Program-made: the position numbers and the translations under genes
Notes under the pieces: model-generated
The model's database searches: none
The model's input: only the letters and a program-made list of their open reading frames with translations
What the model was told of the DNA's origin: nothing
Shown here: one piece after another, positions 26,440 to 37,645 of the stretch
Layout: each line of letters opens with the position of its first letter
Position numbering within the stretch: the first letter of the stretch is position 1
Origin: a cyanobiont of Ornithocercus magnificus
GTDB taxonomy: Bacteria; Cyanobacteriota; Cyanobacteriia; PCC-6307; Cyanobiaceae
NCBI GenBank assembly: GCA_007996965.1
Contig: BIMP01000001.1
Span: 248,001 to 312,000, forward strand
Reading direction: 5' to 3'
DNA length: 64,000 nt

Positions 26440-27372
26440 ATGCGTAGTTTACTCTCCATCCTTCTTGGATTCTTGGTACTTAGCTTTCCCCTAACGCTAG
26501 AGCCTACTACTACCTGGGCCTATCCATTCTGGGCCCAGCAAAACTATGATTCTCCTCGGGAAGCCACTGGTAAGATTGTCTGTGCTAATTGTCACTTGGC
26601 TCAAAAGTTGACCCAGGCTGAGGTTCCCCAGGCTGTGCTGCCGGACACTGTCTTCACCGCCTCTGTGAAGATTCCCTATGATAGTTCTATTCTAGAAGTT
26701 GGAGCTGATGGTAGTGAGGTACCACTACAGGTAGGTGCTGTAGTGATGCTACCTGATGGCTTTACTCTAGCCCCTCAAGACCGGTGGACTGACACGATTC
26801 GTGAGGAGACAGAGGGTGTTTACTTCACCCAGTATAGCGAAGACCAACCCAATATTATTTTGGTTGGGCCTATCCTAGGAGACCAACATCAAGAAATTAT
26901 TTTCCCAATTCTGTCACCTGACCCAAGCACTGACAGCAACATTCACTTCGGCAAGTATGCGATCCACGTTGGTGGCAACCGTGGTCGCGGCCAAGTTTAC
27001 CCTACGGGCGACAAAAGCAATAATGCTGTCTACACGGCAAGCAACTCTGGCACTATAGCATCAATTGAGCCTGGTGATAATGGGTCCAGTACTGTAACTA
27101 TCGTAATAGATGACGGTAGTACTCTCACAGAAACCATTCCTGCAGGACCAACACTTGAGGTCGTAGTTGGTGACAATATTGAGGCGGGTGCCCCTCTAAC
27201 CAATGATCCAAATGTAGGGGGCTTTGGTCAAGTTGAAACTGAGGTGGTACTCCAGAATCCTGTACGTATATATGGTCTGCTAGCTTTCTTCGCTGCTGTG
27301 GCGCTAGCCCAAATAATGTTGGTACTGAAGAAGAGACAAATAGAGAAAGTCCAAGCCGCTGAGGGTTTCTGA
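26440..27372 (+). CDS. petA: Cytochrome f
   Basis: c-type cytochrome of the b6f complex. The signal peptide of about 27 residues is cleaved before YPFWAQQNY, whose Tyr amino group ligates heme iron. The heme-binding CANCH is at 48-52. A large lumenal domain follows, then a C-terminal anchor around 282-300 and [14 protein letters not shown] on the stromal side. 310 residues, normal length. It is followed closely by lgt. Confidence 0.97.
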   Translation: MRSLLSILLGFLVLSFPLTLEPTTTWAYPFWAQQNYDSPREATGKIVCANCHLAQKLTQAEVPQAVLPDTVFTASVKIPYDSSILEVGADGSEVPLQVGAVVMLPDGFTLAPQDRWTDTIREETEGVYFTQYSEDQPNIILVGPILGDQHQEIIFPILSPDPSTDSNIHFGKYAIHVGGNRGRGQVYPTGDKSNNAVYTASNSGTIASIEPGDNGSSTVTIVIDDGSTLTETIPAGPTLEVVVGDNIEAGAPLTNDPNVGGFGQVETEVVLQNPVRIYGLLAFFAAVALAQIMLVLKKRQIEKVQAAEGF

Positions 27373-27396
27373 ACCTCTTTTACTTTCTCTAACCCA

Positions 27397-28263
27397 ATGT
27401 CGCCTTCTGATCTGGCCAGCTTCACTTCTCCTGGACCTGAACTGTTGCGATTTGGGCCCTTCTCCTTACGTTGGTATGGCTTATTAATTGCCTTTGCAGT
27501 TACCATAGGCTTAAACCTCTCCAGCCATTTAGCCCGACACCGAGGTCTAAAGAATGAAACGATCAGTGACCTATTACCAACTCTTGTCCTAGCCTCTATA
27601 ATTGGAGCAAGGGCATATTACGTGGTTTTTGAGTGGAGAAACTACAACAGTGCCTGGATGGAAGTGTTTGCCGTCTGGAATGGTGGTATAGCCATCCATG
27701 GTGCTCTTATCGGGGGTGTACTAGCAATTATACTGTTCTGTAGGTTACAAAATCAGCCCTTCTGGGATATTCTCGATGTGTTAGTTCCTTCGCTTGCATT
27801 AGGACAATCGATTGGGCGCTGGGGCAACTTTTTTAACTCCGAAGCCTTTGGCTTACCAACTAACTTGCCCTGGAAGCTCTTTATACCCTATTCAAGTCGA
27901 CCTCTAGCCTTCACAAATGAGCACTTCTTCCACCCCACCTTTCTATATGAGTCGCTTTGGGATCTATGTATTTTTCTGGTGCTACTGTTTATGTTTAGGC
28001 TAGGAATTTCTGGCCGGCTCTGGCTCCCGGCTGGAGCTCTAAGTTGCACCTATCTTGTAACTTACAGTTTGGGGCGTTTTTGGATCGAGAAGCTGCGAAT
28101 TGACCCACTCTGTCTTGGTGGTATTCCACCTTTCTGCGAGGGTGGTTTGCGTATAGCCCAACTCATGAGCTTAGCCTTGATTGCCCTGAGTACGCTAGGT
28201 CTGTGGTGGCTTTACGGGCGGCGCAGATCCCTACCAGGCCCTAGACATGTAGATGCCAAGTAA
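27397..28263 (+). CDS. lgt: Phosphatidylglycerol-prolipoprotein diacylglyceryl transferase
   Basis: Adds diacylglycerol to the lipobox cysteine of prolipoproteins in the plasma membrane. 288 residues, seven spans. The Lgt signature [17 protein letters not shown] is present, as are [11 protein letters not shown] and [12 protein letters not shown]. It would modify the lipobox protein at 51671-52174. It lies 24 bases after petA and its stop codon abuts the cobM start, so the petC-petA-lgt-cobM run is probably one transcript. Confidence 0.95.
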   Translation: MSPSDLASFTSPGPELLRFGPFSLRWYGLLIAFAVTIGLNLSSHLARHRGLKNETISDLLPTLVLASIIGARAYYVVFEWRNYNSAWMEVFAVWNGGIAIHGALIGGVLAIILFCRLQNQPFWDILDVLVPSLALGQSIGRWGNFFNSEAFGLPTNLPWKLFIPYSSRPLAFTNEHFFHPTFLYESLWDLCIFLVLLFMFRLGISGRLWLPAGALSCTYLVTYSLGRFWIEKLRIDPLCLGGIPPFCEGGLRIAQLMSLALIALSTLGLWWLYGRRRSLPGPRHVDAK

Positions 28264-29028
28264 ATGAATCCACTCAGTATTGTCGGAGCTGGACCTGGCG
28301 CTCCTGATCTGCTCACTCTTCGAGCTGCAGACCGTCTACAGCAAGCACAAGTTTTGATCTGGACTGACTCCCTAGTTGCCCCGGCAATTGCTGCTCTTGC
28401 TCCTAAAGACTGCGAGCGCATTCCTACTAGCCGTTTAACTCTCGGGGAGGTGCTATCACTACTAGTCGAGCGAGTTGAGCGAGGACTACGCGTAGTGCGT
28501 CTTCATGACGGTGACCCTTGTCTCTATAGTGCAATCTCTGAACAGGTTTGTCAATTAGCTGATGCAGGTATTCCTGTTGAAGTAATTCCTGGACTGAGCG
28601 CTTATCAGGCAACGGCAGCCAAACTAGGAGTTGAGCTCACAATCCCTGGATTAGTACAAACTATAGTGCTTGGCAGAGTAGGAGGCCAGACCGAAGTTCG
28701 AGAAGCTGAGAAACTTGACAAGCTTGCAGCTATTAGAGCTTCTCTATGCCTTTACTTGAGCGCACGCCATGTTGAAGAAGTACAAACTACATTACTAAAG
28801 TACTATGCTTCAGATACTCCTGTAGCTATTGGATATAGAGTGAGCTGGCCAGATGAATATTTAGATATTGTACCTCTAGACAGTATAGCTGAAGCTTCAC
28901 GTCAGCGTCAATTAGTCCGCACTACGCTCTACGTAATCAGTCCAGCACTTGCAGTATCTAACATACAGGCTAGGCGCTCTTGCATCTACAATCCAGGTCA
29001 TAATCATCTATTTCGGCCACGATATTAG
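28264..29028 (+). CDS. cobM: Precorrin-4 C11-methyltransferase
   Basis: SAM-dependent corrin-ring methyltransferase of B12 synthesis. 254 residues; SIVGAGPGAPDLLTLRA is the SAM-binding N-terminal motif and VVRLHDGDPCLYSAI plus EVIPGLSAYQATAA follow the family pattern. It starts on the base after the lgt stop codon, so translational coupling is likely. Together with the CobT-like gene at 49856-51049 it shows corrinoid synthesis in this organism. The cobalt-late CobM name fits sequence; CbiF is the anaerobic equivalent. Confidence 0.92.
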   Translation: MNPLSIVGAGPGAPDLLTLRAADRLQQAQVLIWTDSLVAPAIAALAPKDCERIPTSRLTLGEVLSLLVERVERGLRVVRLHDGDPCLYSAISEQVCQLADAGIPVEVIPGLSAYQATAAKLGVELTIPGLVQTIVLGRVGGQTEVREAEKLDKLAAIRASLCLYLSARHVEEVQTTLLKYYASDTPVAIGYRVSWPDEYLDIVPLDSIAEASRQRQLVRTTLYVISPALAVSNIQARRSCIYNPGHNHLFRPRY

Positions 29029-29059
29029 AATTTGCTATCTTGTGAGCTCTAAGCCATGC

Positions 29060-29131
<72 letters not shown>

Positions 29132-29272
29132 TAAATTCCAAGCTTTAGTCAGTCAGCAAGAGATAATTAATTTTGATTAGTAAAGTGCCGAAACCTTGCA
29201 TCGTCTAATAGTTAGATTGTCTAGTAAACCTGATGCAAAGAGTGCTTAGACCATGGAGGATAAAACTTGGGC

Positions 29273-30841
29273 TTACTCATCTCGTACGGTTACTATTAGC
29301 TGGACACCAGCAACTTCCCTGACTACTTGGGTACAGTTTTCGACACTCCACTGCTCTAAGCTCAGACTTTGACCCAGATGCTGGGGGATTAGTTCTAGAT
29401 GGCAATTTTCTGATGTTGTCATCACATGAACTGCCTTCACTACTGTTTCAGGGCGTCGATCAAGAGCTACTGCAAGCCTTAGAAGTAGCGCCATCTCTGT
29501 AACAATCCGGCGGTGTTCGCGTGTTGGCAATGACTGCCAAGCCTCATGTCGTTTCTTAGGCAAGCTGCGGCGGTGGTAGCGAGCAATTGCTGCAACCATC
29601 AGATGCTCAATTTCTGAGTAGCCTAAAAGTTCTCCATGGCGAATTAGGTACCATGAGTGTTTATGATATGCATTGAGATTGATGTGTTGACCACAAGCAT
29701 GCAGCATGGCAGCTGCCCAGAGTGGATCACGTCCTGAGCCAACATCCTGATGCAGGATGCCCTTGGTAGTCTCATAAAGGGTAAGGGCATAGTTAGCGAC
29801 ACGTCTCGCTCGTAGTTGATTAACCGCAAAGCGCCGTGCCTGATGTATAACAGTGCGCTGTCGGATGCTACCTTGGAAACTGAAGCGATCTTTGAGTAAC
29901 CCACGTCTTAACATCCAGTCAACAATCAGCCCCTCACGCAATGCCCTCTCACTTAGGACAAGCTCATTAACCTCTAGCATTTGCATGGCGGCTTGTAAGA
30001 TCAGAGCTCCTGGAACAATGATCTCTGAACGCCGATCGTTAATAGCTGTCAAGGCGCGTCGCTGCTCTGGCCCCAGAGTTATGAGTTTCTCGACCACTCG
30101 ATCTAGCCTATGTTTTGAGACTCGGTAGCCGTGAAGTTTGAATGGGGGCCTATCCTCCTCAGTCGCCGCTAGCGCACCTATAGCCATTGCCGTGCCACTA
30201 GTGGCCACCATCACTGGAACTTCACCAGGTTTGATACGCCGGTGAACCTTGTCTACAGCTGGCTCGAGCAAACCCTGAATAAGGGTTTGCAGGAATGACC
30301 GACGCTGCGGTGGAATTGGGTCATCTTTGATGAAGTCCCGTTGCAGACGAACCGCACCTACACGAGTACTAGTTAGTGCACGTGCATCATGACTATCTGC
30401 GAGGATAAGTTCGGTTGAACCTCCTCCAATATCTAGAACTAGATGGGGGTGGTCCCCAAATGCCATACCAGAGAGTACGCCAAGGTAAATTAGGCGTGCC
30501 TCCTCAGTACCGCTAACTAGGTCAACTTCTAGATTGAGCTGCTTCTTAATGTGTTCAAGAAACTCGCGTCCATTAGGAGCCTCGCGTACAGCACTAGTGG
30601 CTGCTGTAACAATTTGCTCGACCTGATGACTAGTGGCTAAATCACGGAACCTTTGGAGCGTGTCAATGCAACATCGCATGGCTCTAGGGGTTAGTACACC
30701 ACTCTCGGGATCACGTTCTCCAAGACGCGTAGTTGACTTCTCTGCCTGCTCAACACTGAAGGTGTGCAGAGAAGGATCGACACTTGCTACCACCAGGTGC
30801 GTGGAGTTGCTGCCGATGTCGATGGCTGCTACTTTATACAG
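29273..30841 (-). CDS. ppx: Exopolyphosphatase / pppGpp phosphohydrolase (Ppx/GppA)
   Basis: Cleaves terminal phosphates from polyphosphate, or pppGpp. The ASKHA fold carries LVLDIGGGSTELIL and VGAVRLQRDF; an HD-like C-terminal half follows with ARYHRRSLPK. The first phosphate motif, IDIGSNSTHLVVAS, is encoded from about 30823 down to 30782, upstream of the first GTG (30793), with an in-frame stop at 30860-30862. No ATG, GTG or TTG lies between that stop and the motif, so I propose CTG at 30841 as the start. An unusual start, a sequencing error or N-terminal damage remain possible. Divergent from ubiA. Confidence 0.85.
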   Translation of the reverse strand: MYKVAAIDIGSNSTHLVVASVDPSLHTFSVEQAEKSTTRLGERDPESGVLTPRAMRCCIDTLQRFRDLATSHQVEQIVTAATSAVREAPNGREFLEHIKKQLNLEVDLVSGTEEARLIYLGVLSGMAFGDHPHLVLDIGGGSTELILADSHDARALTSTRVGAVRLQRDFIKDDPIPPQRRSFLQTLIQGLLEPAVDKVHRRIKPGEVPVMVATSGTAMAIGALAATEEDRPPFKLHGYRVSKHRLDRVVEKLITLGPEQRRALTAINDRRSEIIVPGALILQAAMQMLEVNELVLSERALREGLIVDWMLRRGLLKDRFSFQGSIRQRTVIHQARRFAVNQLRARRVANYALTLYETTKGILHQDVGSGRDPLWAAAMLHACGQHINLNAYHKHSWYLIRHGELLGYSEIEHLMVAAIARYHRRSLPKKRHEAWQSLPTREHRRIVTEMALLLRLAVALDRRPETVVKAVHVMTTSENCHLELIPQHLGQSLSLEQWSVENCTQVVREVAGVQLIVTVRDE

Positions 30842-31026
30842 GGCTCTAGTCTCGAGGTACTACTAAATACTCCTATTCTTGAGGTGTGCTCCTGACTTGG
30901 CAAGCTCAGCAGATATGGGGGCCCGACAGCGGGCACAGTTACCGTAAGTCTGCAGAAGATATGATCTGCCATTAATGATCTTGGCCCATTACCTTTGCTT
31001 GAGATTGTAGCAATGCGGATGCTGTG

Positions 31027-31920
31027 ATGTCTGGCAGCTTCTTCGCCGAAAAAATTTATCCTTGGGTTGAACTACTCCGCTGGCAAAAGCCTAGTGGGCG
31101 CTTCATACTGCTAATTCCAGCGGGGTGGAGCCTCTGGCTTACGCCAGAAGCTCCACCAGAACCTTCTATAGTTCTTCTAATTCTGGCCGGTGGCTTAACA
31201 GTAAGTGGCGCTGGCTGCATTGCTAACGATCTTTGGGACTGGCGAATAGATCGCAACGTCGAACGTACATGTCAGCGCCCACTGGCACGCGGGGCCTTGA
31301 AGCCATCAAGTGCGATAGCACTTTTGCTAGTGCTGCTTCTTGCAGCCTTGGTAGTAGTTGCAGTTCTGCCAGAACCTGGGCGTCTTCTATGTCTGCTTCT
31401 AGCTATTGGAGCTCTGCCGCTGATTCTTTTATATCCGTCTGCTAAGCGCTGGTTCGCTTTTCCTCAGTTAGTTCTATCTCTATGCTGGGGTTTCTCGGTC
31501 TTGATCCCCTGGGCAGCAACTCAGGGGTCTCTTAATGGCGGCTGGCCACTATTGGGTTGTTGGTTATCTGTACTAATCTGGACTTTCTGCTTTGACACTG
31601 TCTATGCTATGGCAGACCGGCATGATGATGCTCGACTTAATCTAAAAAGTAGTGCTCTTAGCTTAGGCTCCCAGACACTTTTAGTGGTAACTGCTGGCTA
31701 CGGTGTTACCGCTGGGCTTCTAGCCAGTGCAGCATTAGCAGCAGGCATACATCCCATCTTCTGGTCATTCTGGGTAGTAGCAACCGTAGGTATGCAGGTT
31801 TCTACAAGACCACTGCGTGCTACCAATGTGTCGAAAGTAGACTTTGGTTGTCACTTCAGCCAACAGAGCTGGCTTGGGTCCTTGCTGCTTCTAGGCCTAG
31901 TGATAGCGCGTAGTTTTTAA
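31027..31920 (+). CDS. ubiA: 4-hydroxybenzoate polyprenyltransferase (UbiA family)
   Basis: Membrane prenyltransferase making plastoquinone precursors. Two Asp-rich motifs are visible: NDLWDWRIDRNVERT near residue 69 and DTVYAMADRHDDARL near residue 192. Eight or nine spans. The ATG at 31027 is preferred to the overlapping GTG at 31024. It is divergent from ppx. The quinone made would serve NdhB, PetC/PetA and photosystem II. Confidence 0.92.
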   Translation: MSGSFFAEKIYPWVELLRWQKPSGRFILLIPAGWSLWLTPEAPPEPSIVLLILAGGLTVSGAGCIANDLWDWRIDRNVERTCQRPLARGALKPSSAIALLLVLLLAALVVVAVLPEPGRLLCLLLAIGALPLILLYPSAKRWFAFPQLVLSLCWGFSVLIPWAATQGSLNGGWPLLGCWLSVLIWTFCFDTVYAMADRHDDARLNLKSSALSLGSQTLLVVTAGYGVTAGLLASAALAAGIHPIFWSFWVVATVGMQVSTRPLRATNVSKVDFGCHFSQQSWLGSLLLLGLVIARSF

Positions 31921-32064
31921 GAAGAAGATGATTAAATACAAACAAATTGGGGCAGAGAACAACTGTGTAAGGACTGTTCAGTGTCTGAGCAAGTTTAAGA
32001 AATCTCACTATGGTTGTTTGTCGTACTGTAGCTACCGCGTTTACTAAGTGAGCCTGGGCTGCTT

Positions 32065-32748
32065 TCAAGTTGACAGTCTAGCATTGAGGGTAGCCTCAGC
32101 AATAGTTAGGTCAAATGGTGTAGTTACTTTAATGTTGTATGATCCTGCATCTAAAACTCTAACAGGCCAACCAAGCTGCTCATAGATGGAAGCATCATCT
32201 GTGACAGCCCAGCCGCTCCGTTCAGCCTCAGCATGACCTTTTCGGAGTTGGTCCACAGAGAATCCCTGTGGTGTCTGAGCAGCCCATAGGCTGGATCGGT
32301 TTGGTGTTGCTATGACCACGCCATTTTTATTGACTTGCTTGATAGTGTCTGTTACAGGTGTGGCAGCTATTACAGCCTCGCCACCTAAAACAATGGCAGC
32401 GCAACGATCAAACAAACTAGGCTCGACCAGGCACCGAGCACCGTCATGAATCAGTACATGAGATGCGTCAGTAGGCAAGGCCGCAAGGCCACATCGTACC
32501 GATTGCTGCCGAGTCTCTCCTCCTTGAATCCAGCAGATATGGCCTCTCTGCTGTGGTAAGCAGGAGGCAAAAATAGCTTCTTGGTCACGCGGTTGACCAA
32601 TAAGACCGACCCATTTGATTGACTGTGCAGCTTGAGCTGCATCCAAAGTCCAAGACAGCAGAGGTCGGCCAGCAAGTGGCAACAGCAGCTTGTTACAGCT
32701 AGCTCCCATGCGGCTACCCCTACCAGCAGCTGTGATTAATAAGTGCAC
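32065..32748 (-). CDS. ispD: 2-C-methyl-D-erythritol 4-phosphate cytidylyltransferase
   Basis: MEP-pathway enzyme making CDP-methylerythritol for isoprenoids (phytol, carotenoids, plastoquinone tail). 227 residues. The N-terminal [18 protein letters not shown] motif binds [23 protein letters not shown] and WAAQTPQGF are family blocks. Ends 144 bases from the convergent ubiA stop. An 800-base spacer lies upstream of the start. Confidence 0.94.
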   Translation of the reverse strand: MHLLITAAGRGSRMGASCNKLLLPLAGRPLLSWTLDAAQAAQSIKWVGLIGQPRDQEAIFASCLPQQRGHICWIQGGETRQQSVRCGLAALPTDASHVLIHDGARCLVEPSLFDRCAAIVLGGEAVIAATPVTDTIKQVNKNGVVIATPNRSSLWAAQTPQGFSVDQLRKGHAEAERSGWAVTDDASIYEQLGWPVRVLDAGSYNIKVTTPFDLTIAEATLNARLST

Positions 32749-33548
32749 AAGTAGCCTTTAGCTTCTGTATACTGCCTTCATACAACCAGCTCACTCTGCT
32801 TACAGCTCAGCTCCAAAAGGCATCCTTGCTCTTAGTTCGAGGTCATATTACTGCAGCAGCACAGCAATTCAGACAGTTTGTTCCGCTGCTGTACAAGCTG
32901 ATCTGGTCTTCGTTTGGCTAGCCTTGAGTTTTAACCACGTCCAAGTTTAACCTTGCTCAACCTTGGCCCAATAATAGCAGACTAAGTAAATTTCCTAGTT
33001 ATCTTATGTGAGATAGACTCTTATCTTCGGCTGCGGTTTCCAGTTAGCTTGGATTCCTATGAGTTATACCTTAACCTCGGGCTAATGCTGAGGGGGCACA
33101 AAATTGTAAAGCTGGGCCAGAGTGTTATAAGCGGCTCGATAACCTAGAGCTAGTAAGCCTTCTTATGCCGATTGACAACCTAGGCATTAATTTTTCCCAG
33201 TTGCTTCCACCTATTTTTCAGCTCGATAAAGGTTGTACCAAGTTTAGGAGGTAGACGAAGTCTCTACTGTTACCTGTGGCACAAGGTAGAGGTTAAGGAC
33301 TAACCTAAACAGCGATGGTTTCTTCTAAGCCTGGTCCACTGGTATCTTCCAAGCTTATTCAATATGTATCCAGCTAGCTCCTTTCTAAGGCTGCCAGCTT
33401 CAGCTAGCCTATACATTTGTAGCACTGGGTAGTTGCCTGTTACCTATACTTCGCATCGATATGTAAAGATACGCTTGCAGACAGTTATTTTAGCTACCTA
33501 TTAAAGCTACTTGTTCCAAAGTAAGATCCTCAAAGCTCTCGACCTCAG
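32749..33548. other. 800-base spacer, largest in the window
   Basis: Divergent spacer between ispD and the potassium channel gene. It is less AT-rich than other spacers. Short frames occur, such as one of about 55 codons from 32760 to 32926 ending in TAG with no start codon, which may be the remnant of a lost gene. Small perfect hairpins occur: AGGTTA-AGGAC-TAACCT at 33290-33306, and CCTCGG/CTGAGG near 33074-33092. I cannot assign a function or ancestor. Confidence 0.4.
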
Positions 33549-34631
33549 ATGGGGAGTCGCTGGTGGGAGAATCTTAGGCGGCCAGTGCCCAAGTCGGCAC
33601 ACCTGCAAATCCTAGCGAGGCCCTGGAGGGTACCGGTTCTAGCTATAGCTATTGTTGTAACTAGTGGTGCTGCCGGTTACCGCCTTACAGAGGGTTGGGA
33701 CTGGGGAGACTGTCTTTGGATGGTCGTAATCACCATTAGCACAATTGGCTACAGCGAAGTGCATACACTGACTACAGCCGGGCGAATTGTCACTGTATTC
33801 ACGATCGCTGGCGGCATCATTGTTGTGCAGTTGACAATCCAAAGAGTATTGGGGATGTCAGAATCTGGCTACTTCCGCCAGCTCCGGGATCTCCGATTCC
33901 AACGCTTACTACAGTGCATGCACAGTCATGTTATTCTTTGTGGGTACGGCCGTATCGGCCGTGAGATTGCTGACCAGATTCAGCGGGAAGGTGCAAATAT
34001 TCTTGTAGTAGAATCCAATCCAGAAAGGGTTTCAGCTGCTAAGGAGTGTGGGTTGAAAGTTCTCCAGGCAGATGCAACCCTTGACGAGACTCTCCGGGAA
34101 GCAGGTCTTCAACGCTGTCGTAGTCTTGTAGCAGCGCTTCCGAGCAATGCTGCTAATCTCTATGTTGTCCTTAGTGCCCGAGAATTAGCGCCGCGATGTC
34201 GTCTGATTGCCCGTGCCGACAGTGAGGAATCGGCAGCAAAACTGAAGTTGGCAGGTGCAACAGCTGTCGTTAGCCCTTACGTAGCCGGTGGGCGAGTTAT
34301 GGCAGCAACAGCACTCCGACCGCTAGCAGTAGGTTTTATGGACCTTCTCGCTGGTTCAGACTGCGAGATAGAAGAATTCAGGCTTAGTCACAACCCTAGG
34401 TTGGTGTCCCATCTTAGCTATCATAGCCTTGCTGAGCTAGAACTGAGGCGGCGCAGTGGCGCTATGGTACTTGCAGTCCGCGACGGAGATTCACTAATTG
34501 CCAACCCTGGCAGTGAAGTTCAGTTACGTCCTGGACAATTGCTGGTGGCTCTTGGTAGCAGGTCACAGCTTGATCGCTTCCGGGAGCTTCTAGGCGAGGC
34601 ACTCGACATGCGCGAGACAATGGCAGGTTAA
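33549..34631 (+). CDS. Two-span potassium channel with RCK (TrkA-N/TrkA-C) domain
   Basis: 360-residue MthK-like channel subunit. After a basic N-terminus come two membrane helices flanking a pore loop with TISTIGYSE, where potassium channels usually have TVGYGD or TVGYGE. The cytosolic RCK domain has VILCGYGRIGREIADQI with the NAD-binding glycines and continues through a TrkA-C-like domain ending in LRPGQLLVALGS. It precedes fabG in the same direction. The serine in the filter is atypical; potassium selectivity is inferred. Confidence 0.82.
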   Translation: MGSRWWENLRRPVPKSAHLQILARPWRVPVLAIAIVVTSGAAGYRLTEGWDWGDCLWMVVITISTIGYSEVHTLTTAGRIVTVFTIAGGIIVVQLTIQRVLGMSESGYFRQLRDLRFQRLLQCMHSHVILCGYGRIGREIADQIQREGANILVVESNPERVSAAKECGLKVLQADATLDETLREAGLQRCRSLVAALPSNAANLYVVLSARELAPRCRLIARADSEESAAKLKLAGATAVVSPYVAGGRVMAATALRPLAVGFMDLLAGSDCEIEEFRLSHNPRLVSHLSYHSLAELELRRRSGAMVLAVRDGDSLIANPGSEVQLRPGQLLVALGSRSQLDRFRELLGEALDMRETMAG

Positions 34632-34688
34632 GTAAGGTTCTGCAGTCCTTTGGCTACGATCCACACACGCAGCAGACAGCAGAAGTTC

Positions 34689-35441
34689 ATGACAGCAACA
34701 ATGTCCCTCGCAGGACAGACAGCATTGGTAACTGGTGCCAGCCGCGGCATTGGGCGCGCTGTTGCGCTAGCGCTTGCCGAGGCTGGCGCAGAAGTTGTCG
34801 TTAACTACGCCCGTTCTCCTGAAGCAGCTGATGCAACTGTCAACTCAATCAGAGAAGCTGGCGGCCGTGCTTGGACCTTACAAGCCAATGTTGCAGATGA
34901 GGAAGCTGTTAATAGGATGATTAATGATGTGCTGGAGAAGAGTAAGCATCTCGACGTACTTGTAAACAATGCAGGAATCACACGTGATGGTCTGCTTATG
35001 CGGATGAAGACTGCCGATTGGCAGTCAGTAATTGACCTAAACCTTAGTGGTGTCTTCCTTTGTAGTCGTGCTGCAGCGCGTCCTATGCTTAAGCAAAGAA
35101 GCGGTCGTATTATTAACATTACATCTGTTGTGGGTCTGATGGGGAATGCTGGTCAGGCTAATTACGCTGCTGCCAAAGCAGGAGTAATTGGCTTTACCCG
35201 TAGTACTGCTAGGGAGTTTGCTAATCGCAGCATAACTGTAAACGCAGTTGCCCCGGGCTTTATCGCCACTGATATGACAAAGGACCTTGATACCGGAAAT
35301 ATCCTTAACTCTATCCCTTTAGGTTGCATGGGCACAGCAGAGCAAGTGGCTGGAGCTGTCCGCTTCTTGGCTGCAGACCCAGCTGCTGCCTATATCACCG
35401 GTCAGGTTCTGCAAGTTGATGGAGGTATGGTGATGGCGTAG
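34689..35441 (+). CDS. fabG: 3-oxoacyl-[acyl-carrier-protein] reductase
   Basis: NADPH-dependent reductase of type II fatty acid synthesis. SDR motifs: TGASRGIG, NNAGITRDGLLMRM (typical FabG), the Ser of NITSVVG, and YAAAK catalytic Tyr/Lys. C-terminal YITGQVLQVDGGMVM. The ATG at 34689 is chosen (an ATG at 34701 would begin MSLAGQTALV, also plausible); the TTG frame start at 34650 is rejected. About 250 residues, normal length. Confidence 0.94.
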   Translation: MTATMSLAGQTALVTGASRGIGRAVALALAEAGAEVVVNYARSPEAADATVNSIREAGGRAWTLQANVADEEAVNRMINDVLEKSKHLDVLVNNAGITRDGLLMRMKTADWQSVIDLNLSGVFLCSRAAARPMLKQRSGRIINITSVVGLMGNAGQANYAAAKAGVIGFTRSTAREFANRSITVNAVAPGFIATDMTKDLDTGNILNSIPLGCMGTAEQVAGAVRFLAADPAAAYITGQVLQVDGGMVMA

Positions 35442-35454
35442 TTATCCTCTGAGA

Positions 35455-35634
35455 TCATGGTTCCAGAGGTTGACCGAGCTCCTCGCGCAGTCTCCGAATG
35501 CGCCGCAGCAGTCGCAGACGACGACTGCGGGCTGTAGCTGTAAGGAACAGCCTCAGAGGCACATAGACTAGAGCCATTATGCCTGCTAGACCTGTCATTA
35601 GCACAAAGAACAGGGGGCTACTGTTGTCTGACAT
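35455..35634 (-). CDS. Small conserved single-span membrane protein
   Basis: From the ATG at 35634 the product has 59 residues: a short N-terminus MSDNSSP, one hydrophobic segment FFVLMTGLAGIMALVYVPL, then a strongly basic Arg-rich tail ending in LREELGQPLEP. Similar short genes occur between fabG and groEL2 in marine picocyanobacteria as far as I recall. The upstream ATG-type extension to 35685 is less likely. Function unknown. Confidence 0.6.
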   Translation of the reverse strand: MSDNSSPLFFVLMTGLAGIMALVYVPLRLFLTATARSRRLRLLRRIRRLREELGQPLEP

Positions 35635-35722
35635 GAGCGGACCATAGTGGTCTTGAACACAAGCGGTGTACTGAAACAACATCACTACCGCATTCGGCTT
35701 TCCCCACCATGACCTTCCCTAA

Positions 35723-37471
<1,749 letters not shown>

Positions 37472-37645
37472 ACAATAGAAGACTACCTTATTCACGGAGC
37501 TCTTAGCTCATAGAGACCTTCTGCATCCTTAATGGCCTCCTGACATAAGCCTAGAACCCCTACAAATCCACAAAGGGGTAAGCGCCAAGTAGTAGGCCTT
37601 CTAACATAGATATTATTTCTCTACCCGTAAGCTTGCAGTATTATG

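Noticed and set aside
31856-32068. 70-codon minus-strand frame after ispD starting with TTG overlapping its stop
   Set aside because: Overlaps the ubiA 3' end by 65 bases and has no recognisable motif; position alone suggests coupling but the sequence does not look coding.
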